A stretch of 64,000 bases of DNA from Ophthalmolycus amberensis (lineage: Eukaryota > Chordata > Actinopteri > Perciformes > Zoarcidae): the NCBI GenBank assembly GCA_024529925.1, contig JAFEUB010000894.1, positions 1,547,501 through 1,611,500 of the forward strand, given 5' to 3'. A program made the translations under genes and the position numbers. Of the stretch, positions 21,446-33,299 are shown one piece after another (the stretch's first letter is position 1; every line of letters starts with the position of its first letter). The notes beneath the pieces are model-generated. The model was not told where the DNA came from. It saw only the letters and a program-made list of their open reading frames with translations, and did not search any database.

Positions 21446-22005
21446 ACAGCCATCATTGCATTCAAATAAAGCACCAACGGCTCACAGCAGAACTGTTTAG
21501 GCAATTCAACTTTCAAAAGACAAGTGACTTCATGAAACTATCCACCAGCCTGAGAAACAACCGACCAGATGTGAGCAGTAACACACTGCTTTATAGTTAA
21601 CATGTGCATCAGTGATGTTGTAGCACACCTGCCATAGTAATGCAACTGGACATGCCGCGGAGCACACAGAATAGCCAACAACTTTGGAACGTGCTCACAA
21701 GCCACGTGCACAGCTGTGTTGTGTTCACTAGTGCTGGTTGACATGAACACCGACAGGAAGCGGGAACACACTGAATATTGAGGGGACAACATTAACCTTT
21801 AGCTTCTGGAGGCATTTAGTGACTAGTCATTACAAATAGGGAGGTGACCTCCCCGTCTCCCACGCCGATTATGCGCTTGCACTTTTATTCTTTTACTTTG
21901 CTGTTTTACTTTTCATTCATAAGCCATTCAAATCCCCGGAAGGCAAGCAAAAGCTGTAAAAGCAAATAGCGAGAGACACTTTTCCCTGACTCAACAACTA
22001 CTCAT
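21446..22005. other. No gene seen; noncoding DNA
   Basis: Unique sequence with no recognised family. Confidence 0.45.
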
Positions 22006-22009
22006 AAAG

Positions 22010-22200
22010 AAATTGCCCTTGAGCAAAGCACTTAAACCAAACTATAGGTTCAATGTGCTCAGTGACTGAGAGAAGACTGGACACAATGAACGAGTTGTGC
22101 TTCTGGTGCCGGGCAGTTCCCAGTGGCCAAAATTAGCAGACTGTGGTTGTACTGGGCAGCTCCCAGGAATGAATGTGCATTTACTGTAAAAAATAAAATA
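22010..22200 (+). repeat. SINE-like repeat (CTGGTTGTACTGGGCAGCTCC family), copy 1
   Basis: Begins GCCCTTGAGCAAAGCACTTAA and carries TGTGGTTGTACTGGGCAGCTC and CAGGAATGAATGTG. The same words occur at 46.1-46.2 kb. Family membership is from memory; no RNA polymerase III boxes were confirmed. Confidence 0.5.
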
Positions 22201-24035
22201 AAAAATGCAAAGCAGGACATTGCTGAAGAAGCGTGTGCATACTCAGCAGAAGGAAATCCTTCCTTGGATGAATAAATGTATGAAAAAAAAAAAATCTGCC
22301 AACAACAGCTATACAGTTAGGGAAATCAACACCCATCAGCTAAAAATGCACCTGGAAGACAAACAGTACATTACCGCGAAGACGGATATTTGATGAAGAG
22401 AAGAGAGGCGCAGTGAAAGGTGAGAGGAGTGAGAAGAGAGCGGTGGGCCTCGGCGCCCTAACACAGGGTCTATTAGAGCCTGAGTGGGACCATTAAAAGG
22501 GAAAGACGATACACGAAACTTCATACAGCGCTCCTCTGGCCCGGCTCTACATTAACCACTGCCTGCTCTCTACTTTGTTGAACACTCGGGCTGATCGATA
22601 AGCAATGAGGAGGAAGGAGAGGAGGGTATATAGGAGGCGGCGAGGCGAGCAGGAGAGAAAAAAAAAGTCCAGGTTTACGGGAAGATAAGCTGGGATCGAT
22701 AGAGAGACAAGGACTGCTGCTGCTGCGTGGAGAGAGAGAGAGAGAGAGAGAGGATGGAGGAATGCGAGATGCGGCAGGCACACGCCCGTCCACCTCATCA
22801 AACCCGACGGAGGGGAACCCGTGTGTGTGCCAGGACACTTGGGCGATGTCAATATACTTACAAGTAGCAGCAGCGTGTTCACTGCAACAGAGTTAATATA
22901 CTGTAAATCTCAAAGGAAAGCCGTTACTCAAATACTGGCTGATGTGATTAACGAGCCCAAAAGCATCTCAGCATAAGGTACATTAACACAGCACTGATTT
23001 AATCAATACAACCATTATGTAGAACCGTTTTTTTTAACCAGACACAAACAGAAATGTAAAAAGACATTGATGGTGGTTGAAACGCAACACTTCCTGGAGA
23101 ACATTAAAAGCCTACCAGGAAGGAGCAGACATACTGTATGCCCTTTGAGGCACTGTAGGTGTTTTAATGTGAAACATAATTTCAAGGAGACAGGGAGTTG
23201 TGTGACTAAAATATGATACAACATACAAAAAAACGAAAACAAGATTCGGAATAAAGTATGTGGTGTTATATTACATGTGCAGTACATTTATCTGTGGATA
23301 CCTGACACCTGTCACCCAGCCTTGATGTACATAACCTCCACCTTCCTCTTCCTCCCTCTATCGCTCTCTCCATCTCCCTCCTTTGACCGTAATGTCCCTC
23401 TTTATTTTTCCTTTCTCGCCCTCCTCTCCTCCCAAAGCTCTCGGTGGCCATGATAGCACCCTGTCAAGGAAAAGCTATTTATGATCGTCAACCAATATCC
23501 TCACAGAGATAAACGCGCAGTGTGAGAGGTAGAGAGCGAGAGAGAGAGAGAGAGCAAGAGAAAGAGAGAGGACACTACCAGAATTATTAGAGAGAAGGGG
23601 GGATATTGTGACAGTGTGTGAGAGACATACACACATATACACACACGTACACACACTTGCAGAAAATATATGGATTGATTAACAGAACAATGTTGCCTGA
23701 GGCGCGAATCGGCCGTTGTTGTCACGGTATTTGTGTGCGCTTGAGTGCATCCCTCTCTGTGCTCTGGGTGTGGAAGTTGGGATGCAGATAATTACTGAAG
23801 TCTAGCACCACTCGCTTGATCAAACCGACAACGGATTGTAAATCAGACGGCCTCACACACCAGTCTCTCTCACATGCACATCAGACATGATGATATCCAG
23901 TGTTCCACTATGACAAGGCCATGGGCCTGATTTTAGGAGGAAAGGGGGCACAATGGAGTGTTGGTTATGGATTACAACTCCTGATTCTATGGATATTTGT
24001 TTCTCAGATCTTTCCGACAGACTGTCCTTACTGTT
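22200..24035. other. No gene seen; noncoding DNA
   Basis: Contains a short (GA)n at 22730-22752 and another near 23535-23575. Otherwise no recognised feature. Confidence 0.5.
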
Positions 24036-24039
24036 GTTT

Positions 24040-24480
24040 ACAATCGATCACATTGGATCACACTTTAAAATCTGATTTGAGCGAACAAAGCATCCGAACT
24101 GTAGAAATACGATTGGAAACGCATTCCAAACCACCTCAAATGTGGTTTGGATCCATATTTCGTGTGTTGTTGTGTTTTTGCTGTCCACCCTTTTGTAAAA
24201 TCAATCTGGATAAACTCTGGAATATGGCAGTCTGAACAAGGCCTATGATTATAAAACGTGTTACCACAGCCGTAGCTGTCTAAGGCTGTGGTAACACATT
24301 TTTCTTTTGTTGCCAGGAAGCATTGACTGTCAAATCCGTGAGCTCCAAGATCGGTTCTTGCACGCATTGGGATCCGATCAGCCAGAACGCATGCCGAGGT
24401 GGCCCGGCTCGCATTGAGTTGGGATGTGGACAGCATGAGGGAACAATCTGGACAATTTGTCAAAGGTATAGGTCCCCAAA
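24040..24480. repeat. Probable palindromic mobile-element remnant with two hairpins
   Basis: Left part holds TTCCAAACCACC and a 10-bp hairpin (24125-24134 with 24142-24151). The middle holds a perfect 14-bp hairpin, and the right part (24380-24440) contains AGGTGGCCCGGCTCGCATT, which loosely resembles the left part in reverse complement. The arrangement suggests an old foldback-type DNA element. Boundaries are not defined. Confidence 0.4.
24258..24297. repeat. Perfect 14-bp hairpin, 12-nt loop
   Basis: 24258-24271 (GTGTTACCACAGCC) pairs exactly with 24284-24297; loop GTAGCTGTCTAA. Arms are shorter than a typical microRNA precursor. Confidence 0.85.
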
Positions 24481-24484
24481 AATG

Positions 24485-26490
24485 TAAGCTTATTGTGACA
24501 CATTTACCTGACATGTCAGGATTAAAATTGGTTATTGTGCGGTAATCTAAGAAAAAACCTTCATTGCCTTATCTTTTTGATTGATATCCAGCTTTACACC
24601 TTTTCAAACGTTAAATCTAGCTATAAATATAGAGATAAAGTGGAAATTACATTATATATTTTGATGCATTTCGACTAAAACTATAAACTCATAAAATGTA
24701 TTTTCAGTAAACCTTAACTTTATATTCTGTGCATGGGCTGCCGTATTCACTTTGCTAGTGGCAGTGCTGCAATCCATCAATTCCTCTTTCCTTCTTCTCT
24801 TTCCTTTCTTCCTTGTTTTCCACTTTTACCCTTCGGCGAAATATGGCCGCCTCACCTTCACTCACACATACAAGAGGAAAGGGTGCGAGCATCCCGCTCA
24901 CACACACACACACTCTCAAACCCATACCCATCAGCATATTTCTGAAGGAAAATGCCCTGAAACCTGAAATCCAATATCCCACTCAAATTCTACTTTTTGT
25001 TTGCTTTCTTATTATCTCCCGGCTCAAGCACGCTCTCCGCTGCTTTCTCTTTGTCTCGCTCCAGTCTAATTTCTTTCGAGGAGTACCTGAAAATGCCTGT
25101 AATTTCCTCATCCTGTTTTGAAAACGACCACTCCCGTCCCTCCTGCATGGTTTTCCTTTCCTATTCACTTTCTTATTTCATTTTGATTCTTCGCTCATTT
25201 CACATGCCCCCCCCCCCCCTGTCTTCCCTCTGTTCTCATCCTTCATTCACACTACCAGTACTGCTTTTTTGCCGAGGAAGGTTTCAGGGGAGGCAGAAAA
25301 AAAGATGCTGCTGTTTTTCTTCTCCACCCTTTCTTCTGTTTTTACATCCTTACTTGTTTTTCCTTCTCCTCCCTCGCGCGTCTGTGTGCTTTCTTCTTGA
25401 TCTCCCTTTCAGGTTTTTTTGTTTTCTGCTTCTCTCTCGTCTTTGTGAATGTTGAATCGAGACACTTGACTCAGATGAAGTTCACATTGGGCTAAAGGAG
25501 AAGAGGAGAAGAACAAGAGAAGGTTAATGAGTGATGGGGGTGGATGTCTGTGTGTGTGTGTGTGCGTGCACATAAGTCCATGTGAGATTGGCACGGCTGC
25601 TTTAATCATTTTAACGTCTCTCCCAGAGGAGACCTGGCAGCCAGTCTGTGCACACGCATAAGTACACACGCATACAAACAGCTGTTCTACTCAGATGTAC
25701 ACAGTTGGTGAACGACTGAAGCTAGCCACGAACACGCTAGCCAGACATGGCAGCCCTACTCAGTCACAATAGAGAACCTAAGTAATAAAGTGGTATTTTT
25801 CTATGGGAGCTGTAGTTTTAGGCAAACAATTTAATTGTTGTTAGGTTTCAAAATGCTAATTGATAGATGGCATTGAGTTACGGCAGCTAGTGGAAGAAAT
25901 GCGTCTCTTGAGTGACCATTTTGGTAAAAAAAAGATGTCTGGCACACTTGTATCTATTGTTTTTTTCGAAATTTTCAGGAGTCATAGATGAAGCCAGCTT
26001 TGCGAACCAGTGAGAAAAAAGAGGAATAACAGGAGAGCCGACCTCTGCAAGTGGTTTGGGTGGTCGTTCAAACTTGTATTTAGAACATATGGTGCCATCA
26101 ACTCCTGTCTGAAAATCATCCCTCATTTGTGGAGCAGATTGTACAAAGGGAGGTTATATAAAAGTGGATGATGCAACAGAAAAACAGCTGACAAGCTAGA
26201 AAAGCTTCCTCCATTTGGCACTCTCCGTTTCCTTCAAAGATAAGCCTATGTTGCTGTTGGTCAATGGCAAATGGCATGAACCATACGTGCCGAAGTTCAC
26301 CAAAGTTGAATTTGATGCGGAAAATGAGCAGACATTTACTTGATTTTCAGTTTTAATTGCTGTTTTGGGTCCTAATACGCACATCAAACACACACTCTGA
26401 CATACAAAGCCACACACACACCTGGACCCTTAAGGCTGCTCACATTCATTGGATCCCACTCCAGATCACATAACTAACTGCCAAGTCTCA
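24485..26490. other. No gene seen; noncoding DNA
   Basis: Includes pyrimidine-rich DNA at 24780-25450 with a C-run at 25208-25219 and a short TG tract near 25549. The frames here are compositionally biased. 25690-26230 is AT-rich and unassigned. Confidence 0.5.
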
Positions 26491-26493
26491 GCC

Positions 26494-26494
<1 letters not shown>

Positions 26495-26526
<32 letters not shown>
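26495..26526 (+). repeat. (GT)n microsatellite
   Basis: About 16 units. Confidence 0.95.
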
Positions 26527-26530
<4 letters not shown>

Positions 26531-27516
26531 GCTAAGATTCATGTCAACATCAATGGCTCACTAATCACGAGGAGAGCGCCGAGAGCCAAGCAGATACTGT
26601 CGGTAACGTATGGGCCAGCTAGTGTTACACAGAGGGCGCATACAGAGGCAAGAAAAAAAACTCTGACACATCATAGTTCATTCACTGCTGTCAATAAACT
26701 AGACACTGGAAACCCTGCTACACTGTGTGCACACTGCTCTGCACTATATCGACTGGAAAAGCTGTGACGTCCATCAGAATTTATTGACTGAATGCGAGAA
26801 ACCCCAGAAACCCTGACATAACTCACAAAAAACAAATCAGAAATCTGTGAAAAGCAGTCTCTAATTTAGACTTTTTTGGCAAATTTATGTGAACGGCATG
26901 ATGTCCTTGTCACATGAATACAAAAATAAAAACTCTGTCTCTCCAAAATGTCAACTAAAGCAGCTGCGTTTTGATCCTTGTAGCAACACAGCTTTTCAAA
27001 TGGCCTATTTATCCAAAAGAAGTAGAAGGACTTTTTCAACCCAAAATAAATCTATTAATCCTTCATCACCGGGAGGGGACATTGTGAAACCTTGCATTGA
27101 CTTGCTTTTCTAAAGAAAGAGAGCAACCAGAGACGGGATGAATCCTCTTTTGATGGTTGCAAGAACATAAAAAAGCAGGTTACGTAAAAATCTATTTGAT
27201 GGCAGGTCCTTCAAAATCGAGTTAGTTTAATTAAATGCGCTTGAAAGTGAATTTAGACTAAATGAGAAACATCACGGCTATGAGTCACTCACCATATGAG
27301 CGTGAGTGTGTATGTGTGTGTTAACTGCTTCTGGTAGAGCGTTTAACCCTTCAGTGAGAGTCTCCACCTGGGACTGAACCGGCGGCGTGTCTGCTGAAGC
27401 TTTAGCGGCAGCAAAAGAACTTTAAAGGCTGTTTGGAAAAAAAAAATCTCTCCGAAATGAAATATACTGCTTCTACTGAGGCCACTGGCTGTGCTACCTA
27501 TAGGACTGGATGAACC
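26527..27516. other. No gene seen; noncoding DNA
   Basis: Unique noncoding sequence. Confidence 0.45.
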
Positions 27517-27541
27517 CACACACACACACACACACACACAC
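27517..27541 (+). repeat. (AC)n microsatellite
   Basis: About 12 units. Confidence 0.95.
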
Positions 27542-27669
27542 GACTATATGACAGCACAGCAGCATACTGGCCATCTCTGGTAGATTTTTCCGAAATAAGT
27601 AAGTCATCCAGACCTCAGCTTTCCATTGGCTTCATCCAGGGAAACAGCAGCCAAACGCCGGCAAGGCTC

Positions 27670-27681
27670 CACACAAACACA

Positions 27682-27729
<48 letters not shown>
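27670..27729 (+). repeat. (AC)n microsatellite, interrupted start
   Basis: Degenerate AC-rich start, then about 21 perfect units from 27687. Confidence 0.95.
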
Positions 27730-27732
<3 letters not shown>

Positions 27733-27874
27733 GCAAGCACGTCGGCTACACACAAACCAATGCGCACACATATTCTTCCAAAACACAGACACACACAAGG
27801 CGGAAAAGGAGGAGGAGGGGTGAAGTGGAAGGGGAGTAGAGGGGTCTGGTTAAAAAGCAGGATTTCAAGAACAC

Positions 27875-27877
<3 letters not shown>

Positions 27878-27926
<49 letters not shown>
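27878..27926 (+). repeat. (AC)n microsatellite
   Basis: About 24 units. Confidence 0.95.
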
Positions 27927-27928
<2 letters not shown>

Positions 27929-28447
27929 CCAGCTGCTGGCTGCCTGTGTGTTTGACAGGCAGCACAGTGAGGAGCTGTGTGGAAGCCAGCCAGCCGCTTA
28001 TGAATCAGCAATGACTAACAGTTTAAACCTGTACTTTCTGAGCTAATCGCCTGCCTGCTTATTGTGAATGCATGCGTTGTGCGTGTGTGTGTGCGCGCGG
28101 GTGGGTGGATGTGTCGTGTACCCACGTCGTGTGTGAACATGGCAGAGTGTGCACGACTGTGTGTTGCTGTTGTGTAGGAGAACTTCTTCATCAGGCCCCG
28201 TTGTGACAGCCCGGGCCTATAATTGCTTTGCAGCAAATTTGACATTGTCTGAGCTGACAGCACCCTGATGAGCAGAATAAAAGTGGAGTGACGATGAACC
28301 CGTCACTTCCTCCAAACTGCCTCGACAAGAGCACAACTCTGCGCTCCGTTTGATCGGTGCACAAGACAACGCAATGGGATGCTAATGGCATGCAAAGGCC
28401 CGAGCTTTGAGCGTGTGCCAAGGTGTGTGGGTTGGCCTGGTAAGCGC

Positions 28448-28448
<1 letters not shown>

Positions 28449-28480
<32 letters not shown>
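28449..28480 (+). repeat. (GT)n microsatellite
   Basis: About 16 units, preceded by a CGCGCG start. It faces the AC tract 120 bp downstream. Confidence 0.95.
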
Positions 28481-28481
<1 letters not shown>

Positions 28482-28597
28482 CAGTAATGGCAGCTCTAAT
28501 CAGCGACAGGATTGGAAGAGGCATGTGGCAATAAAGCCCAACAAAATGCCTGCCAGTCCCTATTAGAGCCGAGCACTCTCCGAAAGCGTGGCTGACG

Positions 28598-28634
<37 letters not shown>
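28598..28634 (+). repeat. Compound (AC)n(AT)n microsatellite
   Basis: About ten AC units run into about eight AT units. Confidence 0.95.
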
Positions 28635-28635
<1 letters not shown>

Positions 28636-28639
28636 TTAC

Positions 28640-30610
28640 GCACACACACATTCACACACTCCATCTTGGTGGACATCTGGCCAAGGTCAGAGTGAGATCT
28701 GTGCAATGAATGCCAACTGCAAACCCCTTATCACTCCACCCGCCCACGCCTCCACCACCACCACCACCACTCGCACCCCTTTAAAAAAGAAAGCTTGAGC
28801 TGCAAAGCCTGACTTTACGGTCTTTGTCGCCCCGAGTGATTCGGTTGTAAACTGTGACGCCTCTAAGTGCAGCCTGTTACCCACGGGTTTGGATTTACGG
28901 GCTAAAATTAGAGGTGGCCCCCATTTGCTGGAGTCATTATCAGCGCCGAGGCACGACAGAGTCAATTGCCGTTGAGATCCCTCATGAGAGACGTCCATCC
29001 GTACTCTACTGAAGGATCGATTATTCAGTGTGCTGTAGAAATGACTGATATCCAGCTGGCCGTTTACCATTTGTCTTCTTCATGCTTTGCCCTGTATGTG
29101 AAATACTGTTCCTGCTCTGTGTTACCACTCCTTTCATAGGCTTTGAGAGACATGTGGCTTTGACAATTATTGTTGACATTTTCACAGAGATGCCTGATGT
29201 TTGATCAACGATGAATTTGATACCACTTTTATGAGCTGTAATGAATAGCTTCATCAATTTTGATTAAGAATTGACTCAACCTACATCAGTTCTAAGCCAT
29301 TAATAAGAGCGACTCTTGGGTTGCCAGATCGCCTTTAATTGATTGGACTGTAGACTAAAACTAGCACACATTTCATAAAATGAAGAGTTGCTTATTTGCC
29401 TTCAAAACTTTGAATATCTTTCGGTCAGATGGAGATTGGTTGCACACCCATTGTTAAGATGGCCAATAAACTTTTAGCTATTTATATATGTATATATGAC
29501 TGCTCTAACATTAGCAGTACCAGAGGAAAATGCTCTCTTTGCCAGCTCCGAACTTTGCAACTGCAGCCCACAGCACAGATGCTATCACAGCCTTTGGCAC
29601 TGCAGTCGGTCAAAACGCATCGACCGAGTTTTTGGCAATGTGAACGAGAGGGTTTGAAGTCCTATTGTCTCTGCAGCGTGACACGAAAACCCCCAAACTG
29701 TTGATATCAACACATAAAGTGATTGTGATTTTTGTTTTTTTCTCAGTGAAGTGGGACCTTTCCACTATCATCCATTCATTTCCTTTGCTTGCCCGCATTG
29801 GATGCTTTTGGCAAGAGATATTGGGTTTGAGCTGAGGAGCCGTGATTATTGTTCTCACTGTGCCAGAACACACAGGAGCCGCCACGGACACAAAATACTG
29901 AGCAGCACCTGGTGTGTGTGAGCTAAACCCGACACACGGGAAGGGGAAAAAAAGCTCACATTTGTCAATACATCCACAACACACCCACAGCCGCTATATA
30001 TCACAGACACTTGACATCTGTTTTGAAAGTTAAAAGAGATGACATCACCACATAAGGGCAGAGAGCTCATTAGTAGACGTATTTTTGACTTTTAAGGTGT
30101 TTGTGCATGAGAAGAGGAAAGCCCTGAAACACGAGTGGGGTGACTGCTCTGTGTGCACGCATTTCTGTGTGTGTGTCTTGTGTGAGACATCTGTTGTCAT
30201 AGGAGGGAGGATGTGATGGTAAAGCACTGACTTGGGCCCTGGCCTTTTCACAACAAGGCCCGGGCTGGTGAGGAGATTTATCCCAATATTTGTCTCATAA
30301 AGGAGTAAAGCCGGACAAATCCGTCCTGCTGAGGCGCCCTCTGATAGAAACGCTCTACACAGGCCCTTTCACGGGACCACTTTCACTTTGGATTCCTGCT
30401 TCTCTCACAGCACGCTCTTTATGGGTGTCAAAACACAAGTCAACTTTTTCATCTCGTGAAATGTCAGATAATGATGTGAATGCTGAAAAAGCGCTGCTGT
30501 CAACTTTACCGTATTGGTTCACTCTAACAGGTCTCATCCCCTCTGTTTTCAGCAAGGCAGCTATTTTAAGCTCTGCTAAACTCGTGGTACCCATCGCCAA
30601 ACAGCAGACA
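28640..30610. other. No gene seen; noncoding DNA
   Basis: Unique-looking sequence with balanced composition and few repeats. A (CAC)n stretch of six units lies near 28752-28770. Confidence 0.45.
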
Positions 30611-30616
30611 CACACA

Positions 30617-30765
30617 GTTAGCAACAGGCTACTGAGGACACAGAGGAGCATTTAGCAGCTAAAGAGCTTTCTTTCTTTTGTGGAGACCAAAACAGAGCTA
30701 CAAAGAGAATGAATACTGGACCTGAAACATGACTCCAAATGAACGCTAATGTTGCTAAATGTGGA
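30617..30765 (+). repeat. Teleost interspersed repeat (GGAGCATTTAGCAGC family), copy 2
   Basis: GTTAGCAACAGGCTACTGAGG, GGAGCATTTAGCAGCTAAAG, GGAGACCAAAACAGAGCTAC and CTCCAAATGAACGCTAATG match the copy at 16.6 kb in order and orientation. The element may extend upstream to about 30530. Confidence 0.65.
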
Positions 30766-30943
30766 AATGTGTGAAGAAGTGTTCCTAATATATCATGGAT
30801 ATGTTCACCGCTTGCCACGCTGACGACAAATGAGCCGCAAATAACAAATAATGAATAACTAAATAAAACAATTTCGATTTCAAGATTTCAGAACGAGCAA
30901 GACTTGGTTAGTCACAATAACAAACTGTTTTTTTCTCTGCAGG

Positions 30944-31105
30944 GTCAATGCTCTATATTGCTCTCGCTCAATACAAAACTGTTGTCCCTGTTAGTACCCT
31001 CAACATGGGAAAATAGGGTCCAGGTTAAAAAATACAGAAGTTACCCTTTAAGTTCAACTTCTTCCACTGAAATATGGAGATTCAACCCTCACTATCTATT
31101 AATAG
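30944..31105 (+). other. Weak splice-bounded interval, probably repeat-derived
   Basis: TTTTTTTCTCTGCAG ends at 30943 and GTAAGG begins at 31106, and the 162-nt interval is open in one frame. However, the words CATGGGAAAATAGGGTCC and AGGTTAAAAAATACAG read like a fish interspersed repeat, and the peptide is not recognisable. A real exon is unlikely. Confidence 0.15.
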
Positions 31106-31109
31106 GTAA

Positions 31110-32825
31110 GGGGAATATTGAACTTTGCAAATAATATTTTGATAAGTTGATCCTAATGTTGATTCTGTATGTTTTGGTCATTTATGTTTCAAAGCAAAGT
31201 CACGTGACTGAGTGGTGAAATTGAGCTTGAATGTGGATAAACAAAAAAGTACTGGTAGACACTAGCCCGTCTCTTTATTTCTTTTAAGCCTCCATTTCAC
31301 GTTGCTGCTGTTTCTCTGCCGTTAACAGATACCTACGCGTACTAATACACATTCAATGCTTCTTTGGTTGCGCGTTGACACCCATTGATGCAACAGCTAA
31401 GTTTCACGGCATTCTGACCTGTTAGAGAAAGACGTCTTTATTTTCTTAAATGCATGAGAAAAGAAGCATCCATTAAAAGTATACTTTAAAAAGTTTTCTT
31501 TCTTTCTGTTTGTAATTTTTCCTTGAAGGAGACCCTGAACCACTGCGGGGGAGTACGCAGCATTGCAGGTCCCGCGTGGGCCCTGAAGAACAATGGTGCC
31601 CGCCAGTGAATCAGTAAACACGCAGCCAGTCTCTGCATACTCTCATATTATAGACTCATTCCAGGTCAAAGCCAGAGTGATTTTTCTTCTTCTTCTCCTG
31701 TGGAATAACAGGAGGCAGGAATATCCTGTTTCATTAGCTTTCCTCTCAGTGCTGCTGCCGTCTGTCCAACAAAATGTATCTGGCCGAGGGTCGGAGCTGC
31801 AGCTGAAATAGCAAATAGCCAGGGAACCCGGCATGGGGGAGGATTATTGACGGAGAGAAAGGTTAATATATGTGAACGTGGATCAATCCACGCATCTACT
31901 CCTGTTAGTGCATGCGTTCATCCACCACACATGCATATTCCCATTGGGTGATAGCTTAATATGTGCACATGTGCATACTTGCATCTGTGCTCTGCGCGAG
32001 CGCGTGTGTGTGTGTGTGTGTGTGTCTGACAGTAACAGCGGGAGCTCCATGCATTATCTCATTACGTGGCTCTCCCAGGCTGCAGGAGGGGCCTGTCCCT
32101 AATGGCCTCTGTGTTAATCGCAGTGAGGCAGACAGAGGGCAAAATGTGGGCCACCCTCCCCCTCCATGGTAACTGCCAGGACCCCTGGGGGCCCATTGCT
32201 GCCTTGGGGGGCCGATACAAAGGGGAGCTCGACAGCTAAACAAATGATATCACTTTCCACTACTGACCATGTCTGCCTCAACCTCACCTGACTCCACATA
32301 CAGTCTATCATACTCACCCAATTTTGCTAATCCTAATCCTATCTTTTAAGCACCAGTTCACCCAAATTACAAGCACATATTTTCTCCCTTACCTCTGATA
32401 CAGTAATGGGCCATGCAGATATTTTGGGTTTTATTTTACCACAGTTCTAAAGTGCTCTTGCATGAAAACTGCATTACAACTTGAGTATCTAGTGAAAATG
32501 CTGGAGAAGCTGTTTGAATCCTGCACAAACCATCCGGCAGCAACAGAAAGCAATGCAAATATATGGACGGAGAGGAGATACAAGTGAACTGACCCTTTAA
32601 CCAAGTCACAGTGATGACAGGCAGAAATACCCTGCACTTTGAAGGAAATGACTCATCTTCCTATTCTTGTGAGGGGGACATCTGTTCTATAACACACACA
32701 GCAGGTAACCGACGTCTGCACACATGCACACAGTGGACTGAACCTGCTTAGCCCGACATAATGAAGCACATAATCACATCCACGTACGCTGAGACACAAA
32801 GGAGTTATATCAAGACGGATTATCC
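31110..32825. other. No gene seen; noncoding DNA
   Basis: Holds a short (GT)n at 32004-32025; nothing else recognised. Confidence 0.5.
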
Positions 32826-32829
32826 CTGT

Positions 32830-32872
32830 TACACACACACACACACACACACGCACACACACACACACACAC
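32830..32872 (+). repeat. (AC)n microsatellite with one interruption
   Basis: Two AC blocks separated by GC. Confidence 0.95.
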
Positions 32873-33225
32873 ATGGATGAGACTGCATGCACGCAAAGAC
32901 GCATTATGAGCCTGAGCAGACAGAGTGCAACAACCTCAGACTGTTGCCACAAGATGACAAAGGAGAACGAGAGAAGACAGGAGAAGGCGTTGAAATTCAG
33001 GTATAAATACATACAAATTAAATTATTCCTCTCGAAATAGGCGCCACAAATAGGGAAAAAAATTTATAACGGAAAAAGCAACTCTGGCCGAGGTCATCTT
33101 TATTAATAAACCCTCTGACAACAAACACACTCACATCAAGGCCCTCACCCACCCTTCATCCTTAACCCACACTCCCTTCCTCCCTCAGCTCCTTGAGAAA
33201 TGCCAATTGCCAGACTGACACAGTA

Positions 33226-33257
33226 GGGGGGGGGGGTGTAACCACACACACACACGC

Positions 33258-33297
<40 letters not shown>
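33226..33297 (+). repeat. G-run followed by interrupted (AC)n
   Basis: About 11 G, then AC blocks with CGCACAC interruptions. Confidence 0.9.

Positions 33298-33299
<2 letters not shown>

Noticed and set aside
24258..24297. MicroRNA precursor
   Set aside because: The stem is only 14 bp and lies in a probable palindromic element; the other hairpins are likewise too short or loop-free.
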